NCBI GenBank assembly: GCA_948474755.1
Contig: CAOLHI010000622.1
Coordinates: 186,001-250,000 of the forward strand
Origin: Ctenosaura bakeri
Lineage: Eukaryota; Chordata; Lepidosauria; Squamata; Iguanidae
Direction: 5' to 3'
DNA length: 64,000 bases
Made by a program: the position numbers and the translations under genes. The notes below the pieces were generated by a model. The model was not told where the DNA came from and ran no database searches. It saw only the letters and a program-made list of their open reading frames with translations. Shown piece after piece: positions 50,766-61,590 of the stretch (the stretch's first letter is position 1; each line of letters starts with the position of its first letter).

Positions 50766-51366
50766 CAAATGGGGCAAAAAGCTACTGGGCAGCAGCAGCA
50801 GTGGGTGTGAGACACTGGCAGGAGATCTTGCAGAGACAGCAGTGGTGGCATCATAGCTGCCCCTTGTTAGTACTGTCTAGAAGGTGGTGCAGCAAACCCC
50901 TTTTGAATGTCTTTTACTATGAAAACTCTGCAATGAGACAATCCAAAATGAAACACGAGATAGTGCCAGAAGATGGCACCCAAATAGGATGTATCGGTAA
51001 TCCTAGGTAACTGGAATGCAAAACGAAGAAGATCAGAACCAACCTTTAGAGGAGGATTTGCCTAAGATCAAGGAGTGAAGCAGGAGAGCGACTGACTGAG
51101 TTTTGTGAAGCCAACAATTTGTTTATCGCAAACACATCCTTCAAGCAACCAAAGAGGAGACTGTATACCTAGACATCACTTGGTGGCCACTATAGAAACT
51201 GAATAGATTATATAATTGGAAACAGAAGTCTGTTGTCTCTTTAAAAACAGGACCAGGAGCAGATTGTGGCACAGATCATGAACTGCTGATATCAAAAATT
51301 AGAAGAACACACCAAATTAATCATTGAACAACAAGAACATCTTCATAGAATTTAAAAGTAAAATGT

Positions 51367-51435
51367 GTATATATATATAGATATATCTATATATATCTAT
51401 ATCTCTCTTCAGATCAATCTATCTATCTTATATGT
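51367..51435 (+). repeat. TA/TATC-type microsatellite
   Basis: Runs of TATA then ATATCTAT/ATCT repeats, including 'atctatatatatctatatct' and 'atcaatctatctatctta'. Low complexity. Confidence 0.9.
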
Positions 51436-52002
51436 AATATGCACTGTCAAACCTAATTCATGGGGAGCCAGATGAACTTTGGACAGAACCTGGGGAACAC
51501 TGTCAAGAAAGAATGCAAAAAGACACTATTTCTAGTCAAAAAGAAAGAAAACCCAACTGGATGGCAGATGAAACTCTTCAAACTGTTAAGAACAGTTGAG
51601 AAGAAAAAGGGAAAGAAAAAGGGTCAGAACTCCAAATACAACTGCTCAATGCAATGACTTGCATGCAGGGACAGAGAGAACTACTATAACAATTACTGCA
51701 GAGAAATAGAAGACCACAAAAGGGGGAAAAAAGAAAAGAAAAGAAGAAGAGGAACAAGAGAGCTCTTCCACAAAATCTGAGAATTCAAAGGGAAATTTAT
51801 ACTGAGAGTGGAAATGCTCTTTGACCAACAGGAGAGCACACTTTATGAGCAAGAAGAAAGGACAAGACGAAAATACACTTGAAAGATTGACAGATAAATT
51901 CAGGGAAGAATCATTTGAAGATAAGCCCACAAATTTAGAAAGCAAAACAAAAGCTGCACTCAAGTGACTAAGGTATAGTCTGTAGACTGATTCAATAAAG
52001 AT

Positions 52003-52024
52003 TTGATGATGATGATGATGATGA
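52003..52024 (+). repeat. (GAT)n microsatellite
   Basis: About seven GAT units just before the BovB carboxy end. Confidence 0.9.
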
Positions 52025-52857
52025 CTAAGGTGAGGCTGTTGTACTTTAGGTATATCATGAGATGATGTGACTTATTGGAAAATTAAGGAGGACAGAATCT
52101 GCCAAAGAAGCCCCAGCCTCAGGTTTGTTCATAACAGGTCCCCCTGGAGATCTTTCATTCATAGGACCGACTTGACCGCAATTAACAACAAGTTGCTGCA
52201 GCATTAAATTTGCTAGGAAGACAGCTCACTTGACAAGGCGAAGGGAGCTTTTCTAAGTACTTCCTCCCCAGGATGGAATGGACATATTCCCTATGGGGTA
52301 CAAGCAAGCAAGGTGACCCTTCTGCTCCTACACGATACATTAAATGAACACAAAATACATATTAACAATTAGTGCTGGATCTAGGATGAAAACATGTTTT
52401 TTCCCCCACAAAAATGATTTATGTAGTAAGAGGATTGATTTAATTCTTAACATTTCACACAATGTACCTCTTAGTCTTCACCTCTGGGTGGCAGGCTGCA
52501 TCCAGGATTTAAGAGAAAACACCCAAGGGTAGGTTAGAAGAACCACCTTTCCAGTCTTGGAGTGCAACTAACTGAGCAGTTCTGCAAGACTGCAGTCCTA
52601 CACACATTGACATAATGACATATTAACACAATTAAATGCAGAATTAAGGCAAATGCACCTGACCCCACCCCATGCATAAACCATGCATAAACCCAGCCAT
52701 CTCATACTTTCTGAGAAATTCAATAAAGGAAACTAACATGTACTTTATGCATGGAGACAGCTTCCTTTCTCTTTCCTTCACTAGGTCACTGAACAGGTCA
52801 CTTCCCCTCCATCTGACCTACCTTACAGGGTTGCTGTGTAGATTAAACGGGGAAAAA

Positions 52858-53176
52858 TAGAATCATAGAATCGTAGAGTTGGAAGAGACCCCAGGGGGCC
52901 ATCCAGTCCAACCCCCTGCCATGCAGGAACACCCTCAAAGCACTCCCGACAGATGGCCATCCAGCCTCCGCTTAAAAACCTCCAAGGAAGGAGACTCCAC
53001 TACACTCCGAGGCAGCCTATTCCACTGCCGGACAGCCCTGACTGTCAGGAAGTTCTTCCTGAGGTTCAGGTGGGATCTCCTTTCCTGCAGCTTGAATCCA
53101 TTGCTCCTTGTCCTGGTCTCTGGAGCAGCAGAAAACAAGCCCTCTCCCTCCTCTATGTGGCATCCCTTCAAACAGG
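52858..53176 (-). mobile_element. CR1 LINE 3' end
   Basis: Minus-strand CR1 carboxy end (MKGCHIEEGEGLFSAAPETR; LEVFKRRLDGHLSGVL), tail complement 'tagaatcatagaatcgtaga'. It lies about 390 bp from the SPG21 promoter motifs. Confidence 0.92.
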
Positions 53177-53189
53177 GATAGGGAACACT

Positions 53190-53308
53190 ATAATAATAAT
53201 AATAATATTTATTTATATTATAATAATTTATATTATATTAAATATTTATATTATATTATAATAATATTTATTTATATCCCGCCTCTCCCCATGGATCGAG
53301 GCGGTACT
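53190..53308 (-). repeat. AT-rich simple repeat plus SINE tail
   Basis: (ata)n/(atttat)n low-complexity sequence ends in 'atttatatcccgcctctccccatggatcgaggcggt', the antisense tail of the tRNA SINE found at 23.5 and 48.2 kb. Head and body of the SINE are absent. Confidence 0.75.
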
Positions 53309-53554
53309 ACAACAATAGTATCTACAACTATGTCATTTTGAAATCAGGAAGAGGATATAAACATTGACTCAGAAATAAATTAAATAAGCCTATGTATAAT
53401 TGAACGCAGTGGTATAGATATCTTGTATTAAAAAAAATCAAAACTGACAATTTTTGCTTTAAAAAATGGGGACTAGGAGAAACAGCCCTCAAATCCTCTG
53501 AGGAAGGAAAGGCAGAATATCCATAAGCAGCAAATTAAGTTTGAATAGTACAGT

Positions 53555-53881
53555 AACTTTCTGCGCGTGCGCAGTCACTGTGGTTTTGTTCCTGTTAAGC
53601 CACCACGTGACTCCACCCCATTTCTCCCTACTTCCGCCTTAGCGGCTGTTCAGTCCTCCCCTTTAGAAAGCCCCTCCCCTTTACTTTGTGACGTCAAGAG
53701 ATGGGCGTGCGTGCCCTTTTGTCCCCGCCCACTTGGGAGGCGGGGTCCGGTGGTCGGCCGCTCCAGCGAGAAGAGGAAAGGGGTGGCTGGGAAGATACCA
53801 CTCGGGCGCGAGGAGGGGTGGACGTGGGCCGTTGTGAATGTAGTCCTTCCTCCCGCCCGTCCCCTGGCTGAGGAAAACCTG
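53555..53881 (+). promoter_or_regulatory. SPG21: SPG21 CpG promoter and non-coding exon 1
   Basis: CpG-rich, TATA-less block. Motifs seen: NRF1-type ctgcgcgtgcgcag (53561-53574), E-box CACGTGAC (53604-53611), palindromic CRE TGACGTCA (53689-53696) and GC boxes (ccgcccacttgggaggcggg, about 53725-53745). The exon 1 donor is probably GAAAACCTG|GTAAGG after 53881. The transcription start is not marked by sequence; I place it between about 53700 and 53800. The assignment to SPG21 rests on the next plus-strand exon. Confidence 0.65.
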
Positions 53882-54914
53882 GTAAGGAATAAGGAGAAAC
53901 GGAGGGAGAGCGTTTGTGGAGGGAGCTGTGACGGGAGGAGGGTTGAGGTGGCTCTCAGACCTCAAAACCGGGCTTGGGGGCCCCCTAAAAACGAGGTGGA
54001 AGAGGCCGGTGGAGGACCCCAAAAGAGATGAGGTGCTCTTGGAAGGACAGGTCTGGTGGCTGAGGTACCTTGGTTTGGCTTTGGCGGTGGCTGTTGTCCT
54101 CTATGGTCGACATTTCTGTCAGTATTCACTTTCTTTTTTGTCGTTATCCTTATCACCAGCCTAATTATAATCATGGGGCCAGAGTGGTGGTGAATTATTG
54201 GGGGGTGGGACAGAGCAGGGTGGGGGAGGGGAAGGAGAATAACATAAAATTCTCCACAAAGTCCTGAAACTCATTGGCTGACCGGGCCTGCAAGTCATCC
54301 TCCCAGAGCCTGGCCTACCTCACAGGGTTGTTGTGAGGCTGAAACAAAGGGGGGGCGAACCTGTGTGCTGTGGCTTGAACCCCCTGGACACAACCTGTGG
54401 TCTAAATAATAATAATAATTCCAAGGTCCACCTATTTGCTGGGGGTTCAAGGGAACAGTGGCTGCAATGGGATGGTTATAAGATGAATTTGGGAGAGGAG
54501 GGAAGCTGGTGGCTCTGGGGAAGAAGGACCTGGGCCTATAGGATTGAGGGGAGCGGGAGTGAAGTTGATGGAGGAGAATGGGGTTGCCTGTCAGCCTGGA
54601 ATGTGGAAAGGTGGGAAGGATTTCTGTCACAAGTATAATTCACTTCTGATCCTCATGAACATGGAAAAGATGGCTTTGTTAAGTTGGTCTCACAAATAAG
54701 CCATGCCAGGCAGCCTTTACAACTAGTGATATTTGCTGGAGCACATCTTTCGGTCTGCAGAGCACCCGACGTGCAGGTAATGGGTGTATTTTTTAGTGAA
54801 ACAGGGGAGTATTTTGTATGTAATGGGGAGTATTTTTGTAATGAAACAGGAGAAACAATGGAGTATTTTTGTAATGGGGAAGAGCTCTTGCTGCGTTCAG
54901 TGTTCTTTCTCTAA

Positions 54915-55094
54915 GGCCATTTCTGCACTACACTCTTACAGCGCGATGATTCCACTTTCAACCTCCTCTGGAATCCTGGGGTTTGCAGTTTCGGGAGGGG
55001 CCGGCCGGCCCCTCCCGAAACTGCAAACCCCAGGATTCCAGAGGAGGTTGAAAGTGGAATCATCACACTATAAAAGCGTAGTGCAGAAATGGCC
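54915..55094. mobile_element. Harbinger-like palindromic MITE with TAA target duplication
   Basis: Inverted ends ggccatttctgcactacact and gcgtagtgcagaaatggcc; long near-perfect hairpin with a short 'ggccggccgg' loop; TAA flanks at 54912-54914 and 55095-55097. The cleanest copy in the window and the best one for defining the family. Confidence 0.92.
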
Positions 55095-56064
55095 TAAGTT
55101 AAGCATATGTTCTTCATGTTACTCAATCCTTCATAGAGACACTGCCTATTCTTCCCAATAATGAAACATACAACTATATTTTTCAAGACCAAATCTTTGG
55201 CTTAACTGTTTGGTCCACCCCACTTGCTCATACAAAGCTGACCGCTTTTGGTGTATTTTTCCTTTTCTCTGTTGTCTTTAACTTCTGTCAATATTTCTAG
55301 TTTATAAACCGCTTGAGAAGAGGCCTGTGTTTTTCTTCATGGATGTTTTTGGTGCTACATTAATGAAAATGGGCTGACATCCAGGAAGTATCTGAAGGAC
55401 TATTGCTTGAGCAAAGAACTCCTGCTTAATTGTGTCTGCTTATTAGTCACGCATGTACCCCACTCCTCCAATAAATTCAAGATGTAAGTGGCCCTTCTCC
55501 ACGTCACTTCATTATCACAGCAGCCCTTTGAGGTAGATTCGGATAATAGAGAATGAATGGACGAAGGTCATCCACCCAGTGAATGGCTCAGTGGGAACTT
55601 GGACCTAGGTTTTCCAAGTCCATTGCCTTTATCTCCTTTCCTTTTCTCTTTGGGTCAAGATCTCTTGGGTTCAGGTGCTACTTGAATTGGTCACCTGTGG
55701 ACTGGTGCTGGTCAGTGAGCCATTGGCTGTTGTCCTGTAGTGATTTTCCAAGTGCTAAGACGATGATTATATGGCATACATATAGTGCTGGTCCTTGTCA
55801 CATTAAGAAAAAAAATGTTAGTTTGCCACATTATATAGTTTGAGAAGCATTGCGCCAGGCAATACTGAGGATGATACTGTGGTCTTTGAATGATGCATGC
55901 TTGTGATACAGCAAGTACCATTTTAAGAGAGACTTTTCCTCTTTTATGGGAGAAAGTACTTCTTTTAAGATCATTTTTTATAAGTACTTTCAAAATAGTA
56001 TAAGAGCTGAATCTTCCATCTTATCCATCTGAGGATTCAGTTTGTTCTTAACTAATTAGGGTTC

Positions 56065-56275
56065 CTTTCACACTACACAGTTGCAGCAGTTTGAACCTAC
56101 TTTAACCATGGCAACATCCCTGTGAAATCCTGGGATTCATGGTTTGGTGAGCCACTAGATCTCTCCGGTTTAGAATTCTGAGAATCCTTCCCCAGGCAGA
56201 AAATCCCAGGATTACATAGAATATTGCCGCAACAATTAAATTATAGTGGTATAATTATATAATGTGCAATCACTC
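56065..56275. mobile_element. Second palindromic MITE family
   Basis: 'ttcacactacacagttgcagcagtttgaacc' on the left and 'aattatagtggtataattatataatgtgcaa' on the right frame inverted cores 'aaatcctgggattcatggttt / aaaatcccaggatta'. Related in style to the Harbinger-like MITEs but with different ends; diverged. Confidence 0.55.
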
Positions 56276-56559
56276 TAATTGACTGTATGTATTCACTCAA
56301 AGTAAGCAGCTTTGTGTCTCCATGAGACTGACTTCTCTGTGTTCATTGTTGCTTCATCCATCTTGAGGATCTAGTGTAAGTGAAAAGGTGGTGTTGTAAC
56401 TCTAGAGATCCAAACAGGAATACTATGATGGGAACTTGGGGTTACAGAGGAAGTGGGCAAGATATGACCTGGGAAATTTCAAAAAGCTATAAGATTTGTA
56501 TATAGGGTCTTTATGCATGTATTATGTGGCTGGTTTTGAAACAGGTTGATTTATTGTAA

Positions 56560-56665
56560 CCTTCCCCAACCTGGTTTTCTCCAGGTGAGTTGAACTGCCA
56601 TAATTCCTAGCCAGTGTGACTGATGGTATCACGAGGGCACTCGTTTGGGGATGGTTGACTCATTA
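56560..56665. mobile_element. Foldback element remnant
   Basis: 'ccttccccaacctggttttctccaggtgagttgaactgccataattc' resembles the left half of the foldback family at 6.1 and 37.8 kb. The right half is almost gone. Confidence 0.4.
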
Positions 56666-57199
56666 TGTTTATATCTTGCCTTCCAGCTACGATTAGGTCG
56701 CAGTTAAAAACCACAAAGATATGTATGTGGATATAGACCCTTCTGTCCTCTGGTAAATGGTGATGAAGTCTAGCACTTCCTTAGGAACAGCATTCTTTCT
56801 CTTTAATTTGTGGAAGCCAATGTAGTCTTAAAAGAGCGATGGAAGAGTGGCAAAGTCAGGTTCTTTAGTTGTAGGAAAGAATTACATTTCTGTTTCCTGC
56901 TTCTCGATTCCAAGACATCTATAGGGTTTGTGTGGAATGGTATATAGATCCCATATTTTTTCAGTTACAGCATTTTTGTCCTGTTCCCTGGCCTAATAGG
57001 TTCTTGGAGTGGTTTGCGTATAATCAATTTAAAAAGATGGGGCAGTTGGAAGACTTTTCATCTCCACCTGCTGAAGCTTCGTTGCTTGCCTGCTCGTTGT
57101 GACAGTAGAGCTTTACTTCATCACGCAGAATGGCCGGACCTTGTCTCATATGGAACCACAGGCCTAAGGCCAATATCAATTGGTATATTGGTCTTGGCG

Positions 57200-57625
57200 G
57201 TATGCAAATGTGCCTTCATGTCATCTGTTGACTTATGGTGACCCCGTGAATTTCTTAGGGTTTTCTTAGGCAAGGAATGCTCAGAGGTGGTTTTGCCATT
57301 CTTGTTGTTAAGTGACATAAGTCAGCTTTGACTTATGACAATCCTATGAATGGGAGATCTCCAAGTCACCCTTGTCATCAACAGCCCTGCTCAGTTCTTG
57401 CAATCTATCCATTTGTAATATGGTCTTCCTCTTCTTCTACTGCCTTCTACCTTACGAAGCATGATAGTCAATTTGAATGAGTCATGTTTGATCATAATAT
57501 GTGCAAAGTCTGGCAGTCTCAGTTCTGTCATCTTGGCTTCTGAGGAGAGTTCATATCCATTTATTTGTCTTTTTAGCAGTCCACAGTATCCGTAGAGCTC
57601 CAGCACTGCATTTCAAATGAATCAT
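57200..57625 (-). mobile_element. RTE/BovB LINE carboxy end, antisense
   Basis: The minus strand encodes LRLPDFAHIMIKHDSFKLTI and MLRKVEGSRRRGRPYYKWID, the RTE carboxy end, followed on its 3' side by a tail read as 'gccttcatgtcatctgttgacttatggtgacc' on the plus strand. An adjacent second tail copy (gtcagctttgacttatgacaatcc) suggests two insertions or a duplication. Confidence 0.7.
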
Positions 57626-57633
57626 GCAGTTAA

Positions 57634-57945
57634 TGAATCATGGAATCAGAGTTGAAAGAGACCACAAGGGGCATCCAGTCCAACCCCTTGCCACACAGGA
57701 ATACACAGTCAAATGACTCTTGACAGATGGCTATCCAGCCTCTATTTAAAAATTTCTAGAGAATGAGACTCCACCACACTCCAAGGTAGCATATTCTGCA
57801 GTTGAACTGCTGTTCCCATCAGGAAGTTCTTCCTAATGTTTAGATGGAAACTCTTTTCTTGTAGTTTGAAGCTGTTGCTCTGTGTCCTCGTCTCTGGAGC
57901 AGGAGAAAACAAGCTAGCTCCATCCTCCATGTTGACAACCCTTTA
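57634..57945 (-). mobile_element. Diverged CR1 LINE 3' end
   Basis: Minus-strand CR1 carboxy end with many substitutions (FKLQEKSFHLNIRKNFLMGT; ends at SLEIFK before a stop). The oldest of the CR1 copies of this subfamily here. It directly follows the BovB end. Confidence 0.85.
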
Positions 57946-58874
57946 AACCAGCCAGGGTCCTTGATCTGCACAGCTGTAATTCAGCTCACTGGCATGTAAA
58001 AATTCTGTGGTTGTACTGAGCAAGGCGTTCAGATATTCTAAACATCTCAAAAGTGTTTCTTCTTTCAGGTTTCTTCCTTTCATCAGGAGTATGGAATGTG
58101 TGGGTAAATGAATCCCAAATCCTTTGAATTTACATGAGTTCAGAATTATAAGGAGCCTATTCACAGAAAGTTGGAACAGAGGAAGTCTAAGCAGTTGTGA
58201 GTGGGAATTGGAGATATCCCTTTAATGCAAGGTCCAGAACAATCCTTGGTTGTAAGAACAAACGTCCACATAATTTACTACCAAACAGACTAGCTGACTG
58301 TGCTTCAGTTCATACTTAGGCAATCAGCAGAAGATTTATGATCAAAGCTAGGGGTCTGGAGACAAGGGAAAGAAACACAGTCCTTTAACTGTACATCAAA
58401 TTATGTTTCCCTTAGTATTGCCCAGCTTAACTGGAGCCCACCTGGTTTTATTGATGGCAACATTTGTGCTCTTCTTGATGACTTTAATTGAGATATTGGC
58501 TAACTTCCCAAATGGATTGGGCTTGGTTCTATAAATTGTCTGTCATAATGTTGTTTGTCTCACGTCAACAAAATGTCAGATTCCGGGGAACAGTGAAGTA
58601 GCTACGGTTTGTACAGCAAACATCTCCAAAATGTAAGGTTCTTTTCAAGGTTACTAAGTCAGATGTGGCAGAAAGGAGAAATGGTGAGGTGGTTATAAGT
58701 AACGTTATTGTAGAGAAAAGAATCCAATTTTTAAATTGAGTTCCTTTGGTTATGTAAGTGGAAGCTTCCTTTATCTGAGGCATTTTAAGTTTTGGAGCAT
58801 TACATTTTGGTCTAGACATTTGTTTGCCATAAATCATACATACATGCATTTCTGTGCGCATACTTGACCACAGT

Positions 58875-59095
58875 GTTTATGTGCCTTCAAGTCACCTGTT
58901 GACTTATGGTGAGCTTTCTTGGGCAAGGAATGCTGAGAGATAGTTTTGCTAGTTCTTTCCTCTGAAACGCAGCCTATAGTACCTGATATTCGTAGGCGGT
59001 CTCCTATCCAAGTACTAACCAGGGCTGACCCTGCTTAGTCTCCATGATCAGCTGGGATCTGATGCCTTTAGGGTATTTAGGCCCTGCGCACAGAG
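58875..59095 (-). mobile_element. 5S-rRNA-headed SINE (5S-Sauria type)
   Basis: Plus strand 58974-59093 is the complement of 5S rRNA: 'ggcggtctcctatccaagtactaaccagggctgaccctgcttagtctcc ... gatcagctgggatctgatgcc'. The left part, 'gtgccttcaagtcacctgttgacttatggtgagc', is the tail used by Sauria SINEs and BovB. So this is a SINE with a 5S-derived promoter. It is not a functional 5S gene: several internal promoter bases are changed. Confidence 0.85.
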
Positions 59096-59942
59096 ACATT
59101 TAGACACATTTTCATGTTATTCACTCATATTTTTGTCAAGGAAGCTCTGTATGTAAACAGTTTGTTCAAAAGCTGCTATGGAGTCACACAGTGTTGCTTG
59201 ATTTACCTTTTGGACTGATTGTTCAAAGTTTGCAGATTTTGGAGAGCTGTTTGTAAACAAAACTTAGTTTGGAAAGAAGTCATCAAAAAAACCCTGAAAA
59301 GGTCCCGGCTTTGGAAGCAGCACCTCCTAAAATTTTATTGAGGACTTGGGGAATGTTCAAAAGACTGCTTTTTTCCCTTTTAAATAATCTCCTGTAATCC
59401 TAAGCACTCCCAGTGTCTCAGGTGGAGCATTTGGGGTGGATTCTCAGGAATCCAAATTCTTCACTGCTATCCCATCTTATGTGCAGCTTTGTCCAGGTGC
59501 AGTTGGACAAGATATACAGCTCCATTTTCCATGTATTGTCTAATGTATTTGTGGTTTCACGGGAAGGTTTTCCTCTATCATTCTTCTACTTATTTTGCTC
59601 TGTGCCAGACGTTGACAAGTAATCATACACAAAATGTGTTTCATTGCCTGTCTTGGCAAGCGCAGTTGTTCTTCCTGCTGCTCTGTACTTATCAGACTAG
59701 ACTGCATGTTTTAAAACCACTTCCCCCTTTTAAGCTTCCATTTTAATTAGTTTGCCTGTGTTTCTAAATATTTTGTGACAATTTCTTACTGATCAGAAGT
59801 AGCACGGTTCTAAAGAGAAAAATAATTGGGTGGCAGGAGCTGAAAGCAAGTTTTATCTTGAATGAATCCCTTGTCTATATGAGTACTAATGTGTTTTTAC
59901 CTTAAACACGTGTTGTCTAAAACATCTCCCCTTATGTTTCAG

Positions 59943-60034
59943 GTTTTCTTTACTGTGGGCTCATTACCATCATGGGAGAGATTAAAATCTCTCCAGATTA
60001 TAACTGGTTCAGAAGTACAGTTCCTCTTAAAAAG
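59943..60034 (+). CDS. SPG21: SPG21 (maspardin) first coding exon; gene continues off the window
   Basis: Acceptor TATGTTTCAG|GTTTTC, start ATG at 59972-59974 in good context (CCATCATGG), donor CTTAAAAAG|GTAGGT. The 21 codons, [20 protein letters not shown] then K, match the start of maspardin with two conservative-looking changes (I for V, S for G). Maspardin is an alpha/beta-hydrolase-fold protein of endosomal/trans-Golgi membranes that binds CD4; its loss causes Mast syndrome in people. The catalytic-like serine region lies in later exons outside this window. I searched 60035-64000 by eye for the next exon (IIVDDDDSKIW-like) and did not find it. Confidence 0.93.
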
Positions 60035-61354
60035 GTAGGTTCAGCCTTAATTTCTCTTTCAACACACAACTGGAAAAACACTATTTTTATGCCCATGGTT
60101 TGTATAATTTTGAAAAATTTTACATCTCTGCTCTTAGCACACAGTGAGCTATTCAGTTTTCCTTTGTAACAGGTTGCAGATGGGAAGGTTAAGAGTGGCT
60201 CATCATCTGCCCCCACCCCAAAATCATGAATGAGATCGTCAGTGTTGACTCAAATGGGTTGCGGGAAGCCTCACCCTAGACTAACTGGAGAAGGTGAATC
60301 CACTTTTGGCTATGGGCTACCAATTGAGACAGGATGGCTTCATGATAAAAGTTTTCTTCTTACATTATAGTATGGTTTGTCAGTGTGTTTCTATATTAGC
60401 CAATGTGATTTTATAGAAATTGGCCTTTCTTTGTCATTCATTTATGTATTTTGGTGTTGTATTTGCTCTTTATCAGTGAATCATAGTTATCTATCATGAT
60501 AAAAAAAAAACCTAGGGACACCATGGACAGAACTCTGGAGGAATCAATGTACTATAAATCTCAAGAAGCCCACTTCTGTCTGTCCATGTCATAAACATAG
60601 AGTTTTGTGCAGTGTCCTTTTATGTTCTGTGGTAGCACTTGGAAAATGAGCTTTTCTGGACAATAAATGGCTGCTGACATGTTAACTGGGGACTCTGCGG
60701 TTTTTAGTCTGAAAAGTATGCTTTCTAAGCTCTGATCTGTGATATACATGCAAGGCTATGCTGTGTGGGTTGCTGTGTGTCATGCTCTGCAACTATTTTG
60801 TGGCATTCAGGGAATGAGACAGGTGGTGGTCTAAGCTTCCTCCAAAACCTTCTTTACTCCTGTTTCTGGAGAATCATGTCATGCACAAGTTTTAGCAATA
60901 TTAAAACTCTTCTTTCTAGAGTGAATTGTGTACTTCCCTCTTGCAGTCAAAAGCCAGGCTGTTTGACTCTTTTCTCCAATCTTCTCATCTACAAATATAA
61001 TCTTGACATGTTATGTATCTCCCATGAAGGTTTTATAGGTACTGGTGCAGAAATAACAGAGGTAGGGCTTTATCGACATAGACCAGGAGCAGCTGGTGGG
61101 AGTCCTGTGGCCCCCATTGAAAAGATCGACAACTTCTTGCAGTTTGTCTTGAGCAATGCTGTCTTTCAGCAGGTTCTGACACCCAGAGAAGAAAGGAGGG
61201 TGGCGTAAAAGACTTGTGTGGACTTGTCTTTCCTGTGGAGCATGAGTGAAAGTGAACTGCAAGCCTGCAGCTTCTCTTTTTCCTGAGAAAGGGTTTTTAG
61301 TAATGTGCCGTGCTGTCTATATTTGTTTTTTTTTCTTTTTAATAGGCATGTTTT

Positions 61355-61590
61355 TGTTGTTGTATGCCTTGAAGTAATTTCTGACTTACAGTGACCGTAA
61401 AGTGAATCTGTCACAGGGTTTTCTTGGCAAGATTTGTTCACAGGGGGTTTGCCATTGTCTTCCTCTGAGGCCGAGAGAGTGCAGCTTGCTTGGAGTTTCT
61501 CCAGAGGTTTCCATGGCCGAGCAGGAATTGGAACTATAGTCTCCCAGCATCCTCATCCAATGCTAATCCACTACACCATTCTGGCTTTGG
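61355..61590 (-). mobile_element. Sauria-type SINE, antisense
   Basis: Plus strand: 'gttgttgtatgccttgaagtaatttctgacttacagtgacc', 'cagggttttcttggcaagatttgttcacagggggtttgccattgtcttcctctgagg', then 'tccatggccgagcaggaattggaac' (B-box complement) and 'aatccactacaccattctggc' (A-box complement). Complete or nearly so. Confidence 0.9.

Larger units (their letters stand above)
50920..52195 (+). mobile_element. Decayed RTE/BovB LINE
   Basis: Plus-strand fragments follow BovB order: endonuclease pieces (NNLFIANTSFKQPKRRLYT; RPGADCGTDHELLI in broken frames) at 51.1-51.3 kb, a Lys-rich region with KKKENPTGWQMKLFKLL at about 51.53 kb, then the carboxy end (gtactttaggtatatcatgagatg) and tail 'gaccgacttgaccgcaattaacaacaa' at 52.03-52.19 kb. 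Stop codons and frameshifts are frequent and most of the reverse transcriptase is deleted. A TA-rich microsatellite (51367-51435) and a (GAT)n run (52003-52024) interrupt it. Confidence 0.75.
50098..53540. other. Divergent spacer between CLPX and SPG21
   Basis: Holds a palindromic MITE, a decayed BovB LINE, short simple repeats, a CR1 end and a SINE tail, listed separately. 50.1-50.6 kb and 52.2-52.85 kb show nothing recognisable. No conserved exon was found that could be a displaced neighbour such as CILP. Confidence 0.6.
53882..59942. other. SPG21 intron 1
   Basis: 6.1 kb without recognised exons. It contains Harbinger-like and other MITEs, an antisense BovB end directly followed by a CR1 end, and a 5S-headed SINE, listed separately. 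55.1-56.0 kb and 59.1-59.9 kb hold nothing I can name. Confidence 0.6.

Noticed and set aside
53567..54031. 154-codon plus-strand open frame at the SPG21 promoter
   Set aside because: It crosses the probable exon 1 donor and has no similarity I can recognise; better explained as open frame in CpG-rich DNA.
58974..59093. Functional 5S rRNA gene
   Set aside because: Several internal promoter bases are changed and it is fused to a SINE tail, so it is a retroposed element.
60765..61208. 147-codon plus-strand open frame in SPG21 intron 2
   Set aside because: No similarity recognised and no splice signals in phase; ordinary intronic open frame.
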